A stretch of DNA of 64,000 nt from Acanthosepion pharaonis (GCA_903632075.3 CAHIKZ030005576.1:1609001-1673000); one strand, 5' to 3'; shown: positions 11,179 to 21,778, counted from the stretch's first letter. Numbers and translations: made by a program. Notes: a model not told the origin generated them from the sequence alone.

Positions 11179-11321
11179 TTGACATTTTGTGTGCACAGCC
11201 TGTGTTCCGGCAATAATGTCAATAAATTTCACAGAATATTGTCTTGTACAGCAAGCACCAGACATTGTATTCTTCTGGCAATTAGACAGAGAAATGAAGT
11301 TGTTCACATTCCCGCCACACC
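11179..11321 (-). CDS. Exon 7: second half of Kunitz domain and linker
   Basis: Encodes residues 380-427. The acceptor is TTTTCAG before 11321 and the donor GTAAGT after 11179. It enters in phase 1, completing Gly380, and leaves in phase 0. It begins with CGGNVNNFISLSNC, the hallmark C-terminal half of a Kunitz fold: Cys381, Asn386 and Phe388 and Cys394 match BPTI Cys38, Asn43, Phe45 and Cys51. The residue at BPTI position 55, normally Cys, is Thr398. A linker with a Cys403-Cys404 pair and Cys426 follows. Its fold is not recognised. Confidence 0.9.
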
Positions 11322-11329
11322 CTGAAAAC

Positions 11330-11930
11330 AAAAAAGTTATCTTAGATTTATCTATTGTACATGAGAAATGCTTTCAATTAAAAAAAGTAAGATTATTAAA
11401 TAATATTTTTTATGTTAATTGAAAATAAATTAAATCAAGATTTATTTTCAATTTTGGAAGGTAAATTACTTCAGATTGCATTAGATATAATTGTATTAGT
11501 TTCTTTTTCATATATGACATGCCATCCAAAATCAATTTTTTTATTTTACTTGAATTTAAATAATTAAAAAGATAGCCCCAGTTGTTATCCAAGATGAAAT
11601 ATCTGTAGTGTTTGTCAACATAGATACCCTTTTCTCCACCAAAAATAAAAAAAAAGCTCAAAAAATATTTTTCAGGTCATCTGTGTGAAGATGAAGTTGA
11701 TAGACTAGTGTTTACCCTGATGCTACTAATTATACTTATACCAAGAATAAATCTATAGTTAATGTAAATCAGCCAATATGCCATCAAATATAATTCTTAC
11801 AGTTAATAACTTATTTATTCCTAATAACATTTTCAGAAATTAATCTACAGAATTTCCTAAAAGGAATTACATTCATTGAATTCATACAGATATTTGAATA
11901 TATTTTTGATTGTTAGGTACCATAATTAAT
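11330..11930. other. Intron 6, part: nothing recognised
   Basis: AT-rich intronic DNA upstream of exon 7. No repeat family or coding signal identified. Confidence 0.4.
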
Positions 11931-11934
11931 ACAG

Positions 11935-12175
11935 TTTGATACGTATGGAGATACAGTGAAGTAATGGATTGCAGTTCAGATTGAGGAATTGGAGAGCTGA
12001 ATTCAAATTCCAGTCAAATTCATTACATTCACTAATGTGCTAATGCCCTTGGGAAAGATATAAATCCATCTCTTCTCCCCCCAGCTATTGGTAAATTGCA
12101 GGACAGACTGGGTTCTATAGCCTTGAGTGGCAATCAGTCTAGGAGAAGGACAACTCTGAATTCAAAATGTGGAGG
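11935..12175 (+). mobile_element. SINE, family 3
   Basis: Shows a weak tRNA-like head ending in GAATTCAAATTCCAG, then the family core CCATCTCTTCTC.CCCCAGCTAT and the tail block GGCAATCAGTCTAGGAGAAGG. The same core is seen at 17040-17090, 44470-44530, 44930-44950, inverted at 21700-21770 and 49740-49800, and behind the 5S-derived head at 29607-29712. Confidence 0.7.
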
Positions 12176-12179
12176 TTCA

Positions 12180-13255
12180 TTTGAGGATCATGTGCGCATT
12201 ATACAAATTCGACTGAAGACCAACAAAAGTTCTTAAATTTTCAAAAGTTTTAAGTTTTTTTTTAAATTTAATTTTTCTAAAGTTTGGGCTATTTTTCTGC
12301 TTTCCAGGGAGAATTTGCACATAAATTGTCCAATGTTTTTTGAGTGCTTTAGCTTTCATAAACTATTATCAAATATATTTAATTTTTTTTGCACAACATG
12401 AAAAGGTAAGTGGTTCCTATATGTGCAGCAGAAGAGGATAACAGGTGAGACAGAATAATTTAAAGACAATCAAAGGTTTAGAAACAATTTAAAAATTTAT
12501 ATGCCAAAAATAAATATGGTTTCAAAATTTAAAATATTATAAATTACTTGTAATTGCATGCATGAGTCCCAGTATAAATAGTTATCAATAATTATTGACC
12601 AATTTTATCATTGTGATATTTTTGTATTATATCAAGTATTAAGAATATAGTAACTAGTGTCTGCAAATTGGAGGAGAGAGTTATCAATAATAATGTTCTG
12701 ACTTTGAATCCACAGTTATCTCCCTTTAAACCTCTCTCTTTTTATTTTTAAATGTATATTTTATCACATAGGTGTGAAAAATTTGGGAACCACTGCTATA
12801 GATATATATTCTGCATCTCAGGTGGTTTTGGAGTATCACATCTTCACACATTGGTGTGTGACAACTTTTTCTCAAAGGTCGCACCATCATGCATAAGTTT
12901 GTAATTAATGTTGGTTTCTTTATTTCTTGTGAAATATAAAAAAGAAAAACACTTTAAATAAGTTACATTAGTAGGTCTTCAAACAAACCTGCATAAATGA
13001 AAAATTATATAAATAATTTATTCAGATCACCTCTCAGATATAAATGGATTTCTACATATTCCATTGCCTCAGATGGTATCCAAGATGAATTCAGCTAGTG
13101 ACCTGTACATCAATTCACAAGTAAGACATTTAAGCTCTCCTGCTGGTACCTCTTCATTTGGATGGTATGATTAAAAAAAAGACACTTCAGTCAACAGTTT
13201 TATTAGCATACTTTATTACAAACGGCACATGAACAATCAAGCTTCATGTTGTAAT
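12180..13255. other. Intron 6, part: old repeat debris
   Basis: Contains AAATTTGGGAACCACTGCTA near 12779-12798, which resembles the inverted end of a hAT-like element (compare 41878). A matching second end was not found. The rest is AT-rich and unassigned. Confidence 0.35.
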
Positions 13256-13260
13256 GGTAT

Positions 13261-13712
13261 TCAGTTTGGTTTGCTTTATTTTGTTTTACAGCATATCAAT
13301 CTCAATGCTGACAAGACTTTTAGGATAGGTTCGTATGAATAAAATGTGTTCTTTTTTAAAAAAAAATCTGTTTGTATATCAGGTTTCAGTGACATATTTT
13401 TGTAAAGAGTTTTTTTTTTGGTCAAGAGTCAAATGTATTGCTGGTAATAGTTTTTTTTTTCAAAAATGTATTGCTGGCATTTCTACTATAAAAATCTATT
13501 TTTATACTTTATGTTTTTACTCCAGTTTAGGGTTAACTATTTGTCCATAGCTGGGACCCTAACAGGTGCTACCACTCTGGGTGAGGGTGGACCTGGAAAC
13601 AACAGCAATCACACTCATCAAAACCTCCCAATCAGAGGCCTTGCTGCCAGAGGTAGTTTATTGTCACACTCAGGATGGCACTGGTATTCTTTGTCCCTGC
13701 TAGAGTGATGCT
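13261..13712 (+). repeat. Dispersed repeat 4, copy 1
   Basis: Shares with 15382-15865 and 62685-62825 the blocks GGTTTGCTTTATTTTGTTTTAC, a run of GTATTGCTGGTAATAG units separated by poly(T), GGGTTAACTATTTGTCCATA, GCTGGGACCCTAACAGGTGC and ATCAGAGGCCTTGCTGC. The poly(T) part is itself a short degenerate tandem array of about 32 bases. No coding capacity. Its mobilising class is unknown. Confidence 0.8.
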
Positions 13713-14104
13713 GTTGGAAGCTTATGAGGCCAGCCTTTGATAGGTATATACAAACACCCACATCACATGTCAAGGATTTGTTTTGATCCTCTATCTACAG
13801 GGGCTTCTACATTTTCCATATATATTTTGCAGCATTTTTAGTTGGCAGCATTCTATGTGCTTGCTTTCAATGTCTTTGACCCCTGAAGCAATCAGATTCC
13901 TCCAACTTAGATCTGATGCTAGATTTTCCTACATTTCGACATCAATATTGACTTTGCTCAGTGTGTCCTTCTAGGCAATCTATGTATTTTTCTAGGTTTG
14001 CATTGCATTAAACAAATTATTCAAAACTTAGATTTTGATTGATGATGAAAATTGGCAATGAAAGCAAAATTTTCTAGTTGGGTATAACAATTAATAGATA
14101 AACA

Positions 14105-14732
14105 GGCAGAAACTAAATGGAATATTCATAGGGACAGAGACTATGAGCAACACTGATAAAGACTGAGAGAGATTAATGGGAATATTGATGGGGACATTGA
14201 TAAGGATAAACAGAGATTGATAGCAATATTGATGAGGACAGAGAATAATTGAGTTACATTGATAGGCATAGAGAGATTGATAGAAAGATTGATAATGAGA
14301 GAGAGAGAGAGATTGATAGAAACATTGATAGGGACAGAGAGATTTATAGTAACATTTATAAGGGCAGAGAAAGATTGATAGTAACTGATATAAATAGAGT
14401 GATTGATGTCAACATTGCTAATGACTGAGATCCATAGTAACAGTGATAAGGACAAACGGAGATTGATAGCAACATTAATAGGGCAGAGATTGATAGTAAC
14501 ATTAATAGAAACAGAGAAAGATTGATAGCAACATTAATAGAGAGAGAGAGATTTATATCAACAATGATAAGGGCAGAAGAGATTGATAGAAACTTTGATA
14601 AGGACAGATTAATAAGAACATTTATAAGGACGGAGAAAGATCGATAGTAGCATTGCTATGTACAGAGAGAGATTGATAGCAACATTGATAAGGAGAAAGC
14701 GATTGATAAGAACACTGATGAGGGCAGACATA
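14105..14732. repeat. Minisatellite, about 40-base unit
   Basis: About fifteen degenerate units of the pattern AGAGAGATTGATAG(C/T)AACA then TTGATA(A/G)GGACAG. Spurious long Ser/Ile/Asn frames on the minus strand arise from it. Not an exon: no splice context and pure tandem periodicity. Confidence 0.95.
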
Positions 14733-14739
14733 AACAAAA

Positions 14740-15380
14740 AAGTAGCAAAATAAATACTAGATTCATCATCAAAATAGAAAATTAAATTTAAAACAGTGAA
14801 AATGAAACCCTCCTTATATGAGACAATATCTGACTGTCTACACATTTCTTTAAAGCACAAAGGCAGTATTTTAGGAAAACAAATTTTAGAATTATTATCA
14901 ATGAACTTTTGAAGGAATGATTGTAAGGTTAGTCAGTATACAGGCCAGATTGTTTATCTGCTTTCACCCAAACATTTAAATCTTATTGTATGTGTTTTCA
15001 CATTTATAAATATGAAGCAGACCTTTGAATTTTTGCCACACCTAAACTGTCCATTCGCATGATAAAAAATTTAAAAATGGTAAACAAGTTATTTTTGTTT
15101 ATATTAAACAATAAGAAAGTTAACAGACTCTGTTAATGCCTTTTCAGAGACTGGCATGGCTGGCCAAAGACAAAATGAATATCAATATTTTCTTGCATTC
15201 ATTTTCCTTAGTAACAATCAAAATCAGATATTCATAAGTAAAAAATGCCTCTACCAATAGTGTGAACATAATCCAAACAGGATATAGAGGGTAAAAAGAG
15301 ATTAACTTGTGATGATAAATCACAAATTGAATTCATGTTTGTGTTACCTTTACTAATTTAAAAGTCATTTCAGTCTGGAA
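14740..15380. other. Intron 6, part: nothing recognised
   Basis: AT-rich intronic DNA between a minisatellite and repeat 4. Confidence 0.4.
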
Positions 15381-15381
15381 A

Positions 15382-15865
15382 AGGTTTGGTTTGGTTTGTT
15401 TTACGGCATATCAACCTCATTGGGTCATTTAATGCCAACAACTTTTTTTTTTCCTGGTAATATTTTTTTTTTTTCCTAGTAATATTTTTGTTTTGTCAAA
15501 AATCTATTTCTGATAATATATTTTTCCTCAAAAATGTATAGCTGGTAATATTATTTTCAAGAACATATTGCTGGTAATAGTTTTTTTTCCTTCAAAAATT
15601 TATTTCTGATAATTTTTTTTACAAAGTATTTCTGGTATCAAAACCTATTTTTATACTTTCATAATGTTTTTTACCTCAATTTCGGGGTTAACTATTTGCC
15701 CATAGCTGGGACCCTATCAGGTGCTACCACCCCGGGTCAGGGTGGACCTGGGAACACCAGCAATTAAGAGGTGGTTCCACACTCCTCAAAGTCTCCTGAT
15801 CAGAGGCCTTGCTTTTGGATGTAGTTTATCGTCTTACCCTGGACACAGATATAGTTTATCGTCAT
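15382..15865 (+). repeat. Dispersed repeat 4, copy 2
   Basis: Longest copy of repeat 4. The poly(T)/TATTTCTGATAATA tandem part spans 15440-15640; the conserved single-copy part with GCTGGGACCCTATCAGGTGC follows. Its 3' end, TTTATCGTCATACC, runs straight into a family 2 SINE. Confidence 0.82.
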
Positions 15866-16292
15866 ACCTAGGCATGTGGCTGAGTAGTTTGCTTTCCGAC
15901 CATGAGACGTGGGTTCAAATCTCATCACGGTAGATTTATCAGAAAGGTGAATTATTGAAGTTATCAGACTGGGGAAGCAATCCTAGCATGTGGGACCTTT
16001 CGTACCTGAAAATCATACCACAGGTTAATAAAAGCCTTGAGAGTGAAATTAGGGTAGACAGAACTATAGCACCAAGTCACAAGTCATCGTGACCAAGGGT
16101 TTGAGTGTTCAGACTGTTGATCATGCCAGATAATGCAGTCTCTCTCAAAAACTCTAAGGTCTGCTCTTCATATACCATAGATGTGCTCTGTGGATGTTGA
16201 ACAAACACAAATGTGCTTGAGCAGGCGTCTGCAACAAGGATTGGCTAGCCACCCTAGTAGATAGGCATAATCGGATACAAGCGGCCAGCCAC
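15866..16292 (+). mobile_element. tRNA-derived SINE, family 2
   Basis: Head CATGTGGCTGAGTAGTTTGC and GTGGGTTCAAATCTC give A and B boxes. The body carries GTTGATCATGCCAGATAATG and GTTGAACAAACACAAATGTG. It abuts repeat 4 without a spacer. Confidence 0.85.
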
Positions 16293-17030
16293 CACTTTTA
16301 ATAAAAGACAATACAGTAACTTAAGGAACCTGATGATTATAATTGTAATTTCTTTTTATATACAAGATTATAGGTATTTACATGGAAAAACAAAGTTTTT
16401 GTAAAAGTAATGTGAATTGAACCTACTAGCAACAGTTTACAAATCTAAGAAACCAAACACTACAAACTTACATTTCCCAGTTTATAAAATGAACTTAAAA
16501 AAAAAAAAAAACTCCTCCAAAACTCACTATATCACTCTTACCTGATGTCAGAGGTTATCAGTACTAGACTATCATCTTAACACACCTGTGTGATAATAAT
16601 CTGCTGATGATTTCAACATGAAATATGATTAGAAATCATTAAATTATGATTACAAATGAAAATGTTAAAATTTAAAAACTTCCTGTTCAATACATCAGTC
16701 CCCTGATGACACTAGAATTAAATATATATGATTATAAAGGATTAAATTAAGATTACACTAGTCTCCCTGAAGAGTCCAGAATGAGATATACAGAGTGCGA
16801 CAGAAATACCACCCACATATTGCTAAGACATTAATGGCAATAGTGTTTTCATCTAGCTAAGGTATTACTATTATATGGGTGTTACTTCTGCCTCCCCCGG
16901 CATATGATTATAAATAATCCCACCTAAGGGTGATTACCTGGAATGTTGTGGACATTCATGGACATTGGATCCAAGTAAAGTGTCATTGAAAAATCCTTGT
17001 TTGGAATAAAAGTATCCTTTTTTATTTATC
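16293..17030. other. Intron 6, part: nothing recognised
   Basis: AT-rich intronic DNA; an inverted AAGGTATTACTATTA-type stretch near 16800-16890 suggests an old fold-back remnant but borders are unclear. Confidence 0.3.
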
Positions 17031-17034
17031 TTTA

Positions 17035-17200
17035 GAAAGGTATGAATTCACCTCTTCTCTCCCCAGCTATGGGTTAATTAGTAAGACTTGTATTGCTAAA
17101 TTATTATTTGAAAAAAAAAAAAAAAATTCTTACAATCTAAAAATATTTTCTGACTTTATAGGAAAAAATTAACTGTAATAACATTTCCAGACAAAAAAAA
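17035..17200 (+). mobile_element. SINE, family 3 (core and tail only)
   Basis: Starts inside the family core with GTATGAATTCACCTCTTCTC and CCCCAGCTATGGGTTAATTA, followed by A-rich runs. No polymerase III head remains. Confidence 0.6.
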
Positions 17201-17659
17201 AAAACTTTTGAATCAGAGATTGGAAATATGACCCATTGTATACATACTAAAAAGTTCCTTTTCAGTTCATCTGAAGTGGGATAAAAAGAAAGTATGTATA
17301 TTTCATTTAATCTCCCCCTGATACATTTCCATTACACTTGATTTTCCTCTCCTCCTTACCTTCTACCATACCTCAACATCATGCGCTTAGTCATTTATTT
17401 TATTTTTTTTTTTTTTAAATATCTTTCATAAATTTTTCATTTTTAAAAAATAAAGTGTTAGGAAATCAATAGACCAAAATCGCCTGAAGATACTGAAAGA
17501 TTGAAACCAAGGTAGCAGAACTGGTTAATTTCCTGATTTTCTATACTTAAAAGCTATATATATTAAATTTTTATCTTTTTACATATGTATTGAGCACTTT
17601 CTTTAATACTACTGTTTCCTGGTCTAATTCAACTCTGACCATTAACTTTTATTTATTAT

Positions 17660-17664
<5 letters not shown>

Positions 17665-17699
<35 letters not shown>
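17665..17699. repeat. (TA)n microsatellite
   Basis: TA tract lying directly at the 3' end of an antisense LINE fragment. Confidence 0.95.
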
Positions 17700-17702
<3 letters not shown>

Positions 17703-17900
17703 ATCATTTCACCTAAAGCAAAGCAATAAATCTACTAAGACACAAGGAGTTACTGAGTGTGAGAGAATATGAGAAAAAGAAAACATTAAGAAGAGAGAAC
17801 AATAAAAGAAGAGGAATTAAGAAGACAGAAGGTAACGATTGACATTGCATTTAAATTTTTGAAGATCAAAGGTGACTGGAAAGAATAAAAACAATCTATC
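17700..17900 (-). mobile_element. LINE A 3' end, antisense
   Basis: Minus-strand text corresponds to the last codons and 3' untranslated part of the LINE at 19630-20977: AAATGCAATGTCAATC and the CTTTAGGTGAAATG(A) end. Only the end of the element is present. Confidence 0.6.
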
Positions 17901-17924
17901 TCTATAGATTGAATAGATTCAGTT

Positions 17925-18062
17925 TGAAATTACCTGAAAGTTACCTGAATTGAGAAGCACCTGATGAAGGGCCAGATGGCACAATGGCCAAAATGTTGTG
18001 ATAATAACAACAAAGATGAGGACAATAGTCCAAATGTAACTAATGTAAATAGAAAGATGTAA
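17925..18062 (+). mobile_element. SINE family 1, 3' part
   Basis: Contains the family body: CACCTGATGAAGGGCCAGAT, ATGGCCAAAATGTTGTGATA and GATGAGGACAATAGTCC. The tRNA-like head is absent. Confidence 0.7.
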
Positions 18063-18919
18063 CATTAAGCCAAATTTTAGCAAATAACTGTCAAATTAAT
18101 TCTAATAGGTGTCATCAGATATAATGGCAACTGCATTGACATGGATGACTGTCATTGAAAAGCTCTAGAACATTGCAATTCAACATGGAGTTGGGATGTC
18201 ATGGAGCCTGTGTAGCAAATGTTTGACTGCTTGCAGACTAATAATGCTGGGCATCTTGAACATAACACACACAAACTCGTACAAGTGAGACAGGGAATGG
18301 TACTTTATCAGTTTATACGTCTCAACCTATCAGGCAAAAAAAAAAACTGGCCAAGTGACTGGCATAATTAGATCACCATTTTTAGTGCAAGTAATGTCAC
18401 AAATAAATGATTTGTCCCACATGAATGAGAAAACAATTATGCCATCAGGGTGTTTACCATCTCTCTGGTCCAGGCAAGCTGGCTCCAGCTGAGAGGCAAT
18501 ATCAGATTTTTTGAAAACCTTACTAAAATGAATTAATAAATTAAATAGCTATATTTGTCTTCCCAAGTTATAAATTACATAATGTGGACTAACAAGCCAT
18601 GGGTGGCAACCAACTGAAGAGAAAGAAAACACTGAATTACAAAATGTCAACAAGGCAATGAAAAATCATTCCACTATCTTTCTTTTTCAAGAATGCATTT
18701 TAAAAAAAAAAAAGAAAAAAAAAAAAAAAGAAGCATTTGTCTTACAGGGAGGAAACACCTCATCAAGAAGTAGTGATTAGCAAGTGTGTCCACAGATCAT
18801 TCATTACTACTGTTATAATGAGATTGATCCTCACTGAGTGTCCTACACTTGTGCCTTTGAGCCATACCAACCTAAGCTTAGTAAATACCAATAAAGACCA
18901 AAATCCAAAGGAAGCTTAC
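18063..18919. other. Intron 6, end: nothing recognised apart from poly(A)
   Basis: Unassigned intronic DNA with a family 3-like tail near 18600-18690 and an A-rich run at 18700-18729, just below exon 6. Confidence 0.4.
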
Positions 18920-19141
18920 CTGTGTAGTTGAATGGGAGACATTGGTTAGTATCCCGGTCAAAGTAGTAACGTAATTGTACCCCATGACAATAACCATGAT
19001 CTGACTGCCATACATAAGGATTCATCCATATTTCACAATGTACCCCACTGAAGGGATGAGGACATTCACAAGTGAAGGTACCTTTTTCAGCATCATTAAT
19101 ACATGTTCCTCCATGTTGACATGGGGAGCTTTGGCAAGGTG
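18920..19141 (-). CDS. Exon 6: EGF domain and first half of Kunitz domain
   Basis: Encodes residues 306-380. The acceptor is TTTGTAG before 19141, the donor GTAAGC after 18920; both borders are phase 1. Residues 308-341 form an EGF module with all six cysteines (308, 313, 319, 330, 332, 341) and the HGGTC turn; the calcium-binding N-terminal acidic motif is absent. The Kunitz half follows: HGYC, then RYYFD, then Cys373, then FNYTG. Arg362-Tyr363-Tyr364-Phe365 match the BPTI core at 20-23. The first Kunitz cysteine (BPTI 5) is Tyr348 and the residue at the inhibitory P1 site is His358, so classic trypsin inhibition is unlikely. There is an Asn377 sequon. The intron cuts the codon for BPTI Gly37. 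Confidence 0.93.
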
Positions 19142-19581
19142 CTACAAATATAAATGAAAGAATTAAGAGGAAGGTAAATTACATACAGATAATTTATATT
19201 TGCATAAGAAAGAAGAAAAAACAAAATTTCATATTTCAGTTTGCTATTATAGCTTTTGGATAAGGCGTACAAAATTCAAAGTTGATGAATTTCCAACATT
19301 TTTCCACATAGTTTCATGGAAACCATCAGCAAAATTTGATATTACAAAAGAATAGCAAAAACATACATTTTCCCAAGAGAAATAATAATTTATTACTGCT
19401 GTTCCATAATAGTTGCATATATTTGCTTATATATATGTCACTACCATGAAGATTGCTTTTAAGAATGAAACAGTCACCACATGGCGTTGACATCATTGTC
19501 TGCACTTTTAATATTTATACGTGCCACACTATCCAGGATATTGAGCACTTTTACCTTAAAACTATATTTTATCATTCATTC

Positions 19582-19583
<2 letters not shown>
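19142..19583. other. Intron 5, part: nothing recognised
   Basis: AT-rich intronic DNA immediately upstream of exon 6, ending in a TA tract. Confidence 0.4.

Positions 19584-19620
<37 letters not shown>
19584..19620. repeat. (TA)n microsatellite
   Basis: TA tract at the 5' border of a LINE. A second tract lies at its 3' border. Confidence 0.95.
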
Positions 19621-19622
<2 letters not shown>

Positions 19623-19629
19623 TAAGTCA

Positions 19630-20958
19630 CTATTTGCGGCTCAGATGAAGGAACGTATTGCATCATAAATTTGGCTCCAAAGATTATTGGCGTCTCTGCA
19701 AGAGCGTATTGAACAATTGCAAACTCTCTATACCTCCTTTATTCAACCAGTTCGAAGTCCTGACCTCCTCTACCGACAAGGCTGAATGCTTTGCTCGAAA
19801 TTTTCATTCAACTCGACACTTTCGACTCTTCGGTGTACCCATACCCAACTTCCCTCTTAGAACTGAGGCCATATTGAGTGGGTTAAACATAACCCCATCT
19901 TTGGTACTGGGCGTTATCTCCAATTTAGACCCCAACAAGGCTAGTGGTGGAGACGGGATACCAGCCATTGTCTTGAAGAAATGCGCGCCTGAACTGGCGC
20001 CCGCCCTTTCGAAACTTTACAACTACTGCCTCAAGGAAGATGACACCACAATTTATTCCTGCCTCAAAAACAAATCTAGTCTCACTGACAAAACTCACCT
20101 GGCCGTGCATCTCGAAAAGGACCTCCAAGCGATTGTGAACTGGGGCAAGAATTGGCTGGTCAACTTCAACGCTTCTAAGACAAAACTGCTCTATTAATCA
20201 CCACAGAGATCCTTTCCTTCCCTCCATTAGAATGTCTGACACTCAACTTCTCAAGAGCAACTCTCTGTGGCTTCTCAGTCTCACGTTGACTGCTGACCTG
20301 CGATGGAATAAATACATTGAGTCATCCACTGCAAGGAAAGTTGGCTCCCTGAGCCGAGCTAGGAAGTTTTTCTCCCCGGAGTCGATCCTCCAGATCTACA
20401 AATCAACAATTCGCTCTTGCATGGAGTATTGCTGCCATATATGGTCTAGTGCCCCTTCTGTTTGCCTCGGGGTTCTCGATAGGCTCCAGAGGCGGATATG
20501 CAATGTAGTTGGCCCTGCTCTGGCGTCTTGTCAACAGTCACTTTCTCACAGACGCGCCATCGCCTCCCTCTGTCTGTTCTACAAATACTTTCATGGAAAT
20601 TGCTCCGAGAAGCTGCATTTGCTGGTTCCCAGATGTCATGAGTTCAAGCGCCATACGAGGCTGGCATCCGGCTCTCACCCCTTCACTGTTGAAACTCCTA
20701 AATGTAGCCATCTCTTCTACTCCAATAGCTTCATGTCTCACACCTCTCGCCTGTGGAACTCCCTTCCCTATTCCTGTTTCCCTGTGAGCTATAATCTCCA
20801 GCTATTCAAGTGTAATGTCAATCAACATCTCCAGTTGCCTTGATCTATCCACTACCCTCATCCTTTCTTCTATCACTCCTATTTGATCTTGCTCTAAATT
20901 TTCTGTAACCCCTTGCATCCTAGTGGCTTCCGCCTTGCTTGGGGTGAAATGCTTAAAA

Positions 20959-20977
<19 letters not shown>
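19630..20977 (+). pseudogene. LINE A (Jockey/CR1-like), internally deleted reverse transcriptase
   Basis: Encodes the C-terminal part of a non-LTR retrotransposon polymerase. Frame one (19658-20197) has the pre-RT segment with LDPNKASGGDGIPAIVLKKC and LSKLYNYCLKE, then jumps directly to DDTTIYSCL, the residues after the catalytic Tyr-Ala-Asp-Asp. The RT fingers and palm between them are gone, yet the frame is kept. Frame two (20232-20843) has the tail: FFSPESILQIYKSTIRSCME, HIWSSAP, the LQRRICN box and SFMSHTSRLWNSLP. A 3' untranslated end, GCTTGGGGTGAAATGC, and a poly(A) of about 22 follow. It lies antisense in intron 5. Fragments of the family recur at 17700, 30525, 43610, 55490 and 61600. 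Confidence 0.9.

Positions 20978-21011
<34 letters not shown>
20978..21011. repeat. (TA)n microsatellite behind LINE poly(A)
   Basis: TA tract starting at the end of the LINE poly(A) and ending 39 bases below the exon 5 border. Confidence 0.95.
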
Positions 21012-21016
<5 letters not shown>

Positions 21017-21049
21017 TGAACAAAGTGTATATCTCAAGAGTTGACTTAC

Positions 21050-21098
21050 CTGAACAACCTGGTATGTCAGCTCGAACACTGCAGATTGGTTTACCCTC
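21050..21098 (-). CDS. Exon 5: end of VWC domain
   Basis: A 49-base microexon encoding residues 290-305 and one base of Ala306. The acceptor is CTACTTAG before 21098, the donor GTAAGT after 21050. It enters in phase 0 and leaves in phase 1. The text EGKPICSVRADIPGCS gives Cys295 and Cys304, the last pair of a VWC domain begun in exon 4. Alone it would be too short to call; continuity of frame and of the domain on both sides makes it solid. Confidence 0.88.
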
Positions 21099-21135
21099 CT
21101 AAGTAGTGGAAAAGAAAATGTAAAATAAATTACTG

Positions 21136-21305
21136 TCTGTCTATATTTCTGAGATGAGGTATTATGTACAGTATTTACATTAGTCGGACTATTGTCCTCA
21201 TCTTTGTCGCCATATTTGTCACAACATTTCGGCCGTTGTACACTCCGGCCTTCTTCAGGTAGTTGGAATTTTGAACTGAACCCTTTATTTCAATCACTGG
21301 GGTAG
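21136..21305 (-). mobile_element. SINE family 1, 3' half, inverted
   Basis: Antisense body and tail: GAGATGAGGTATTATGTACA, ACTATTGTCCTCATCTTTGT and ACAACATTTCGGCCGTTGTA. It runs head-to-head into the sense-oriented 5' half at 21311, so the element has been broken and one part inverted. Confidence 0.82.
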
Positions 21306-21310
21306 ACTGT

Positions 21311-21492
21311 TCAAGGACACATGGCACAGTGGATAAAGGCGTTGGTTAGATCCAGTGACAGACCCAAAGAAGGTGAGTTCAATACCTGGTTAAGGCAGTG
21401 GAGAACTTTCAGAGGGAAAATTAACAGGAGATAACTGATAACTGACATCCGTCAAACATGGCACATGGAACTAGAACAGTCTACCCCCAGTC
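21311..21492 (+). mobile_element. SINE family 1, 5' half
   Basis: Head with CACATGGCACAGTGGATAAA (A box) and GTGAGTTCAATACCTGG (B box), then the ACATGGCACATGGAACTAGA block. It stops where the body should start. Confidence 0.85.
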
Positions 21493-21654
21493 TACTTTCA
21501 TTAGTTATGAAACTCCAAATTTAACCATATAGATTTCATTCTCTTTTCCCCCTAATGTTTGATATATTGCCATTTTTGTTTACATACACTAGTAGTATTA
21601 GTGGTAATATTATTATTTGAATTTATTAACTGAATTTGTGATTCAGTCAGTTAT

Positions 21655-21778
21655 GTGCCATGTGTGATACACACTTATGCGATCATGTATCTGACCCAGT
21701 CTGTCCTGCTATTTACCATTAGCTGGGGGGGGGGAGAGGATTTATGCCTTTCCCAAGGGTATTAGCACGTAACTTACA
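21655..21778 (-). mobile_element. SINE family 3 core, inverted
   Basis: Antisense core: CCCAGTCTGTCCTGC, the AGCTGGGGGGGGGGAGAGGA block and CTTTCCCAAGGGTATTAGCA. Confidence 0.6.

Noticed and set aside
14141..14860. Long Ser/Ile/Asn frames on the minus strand
   Set aside because: They are translations of a 40-base tandem array and have no exon-like borders.
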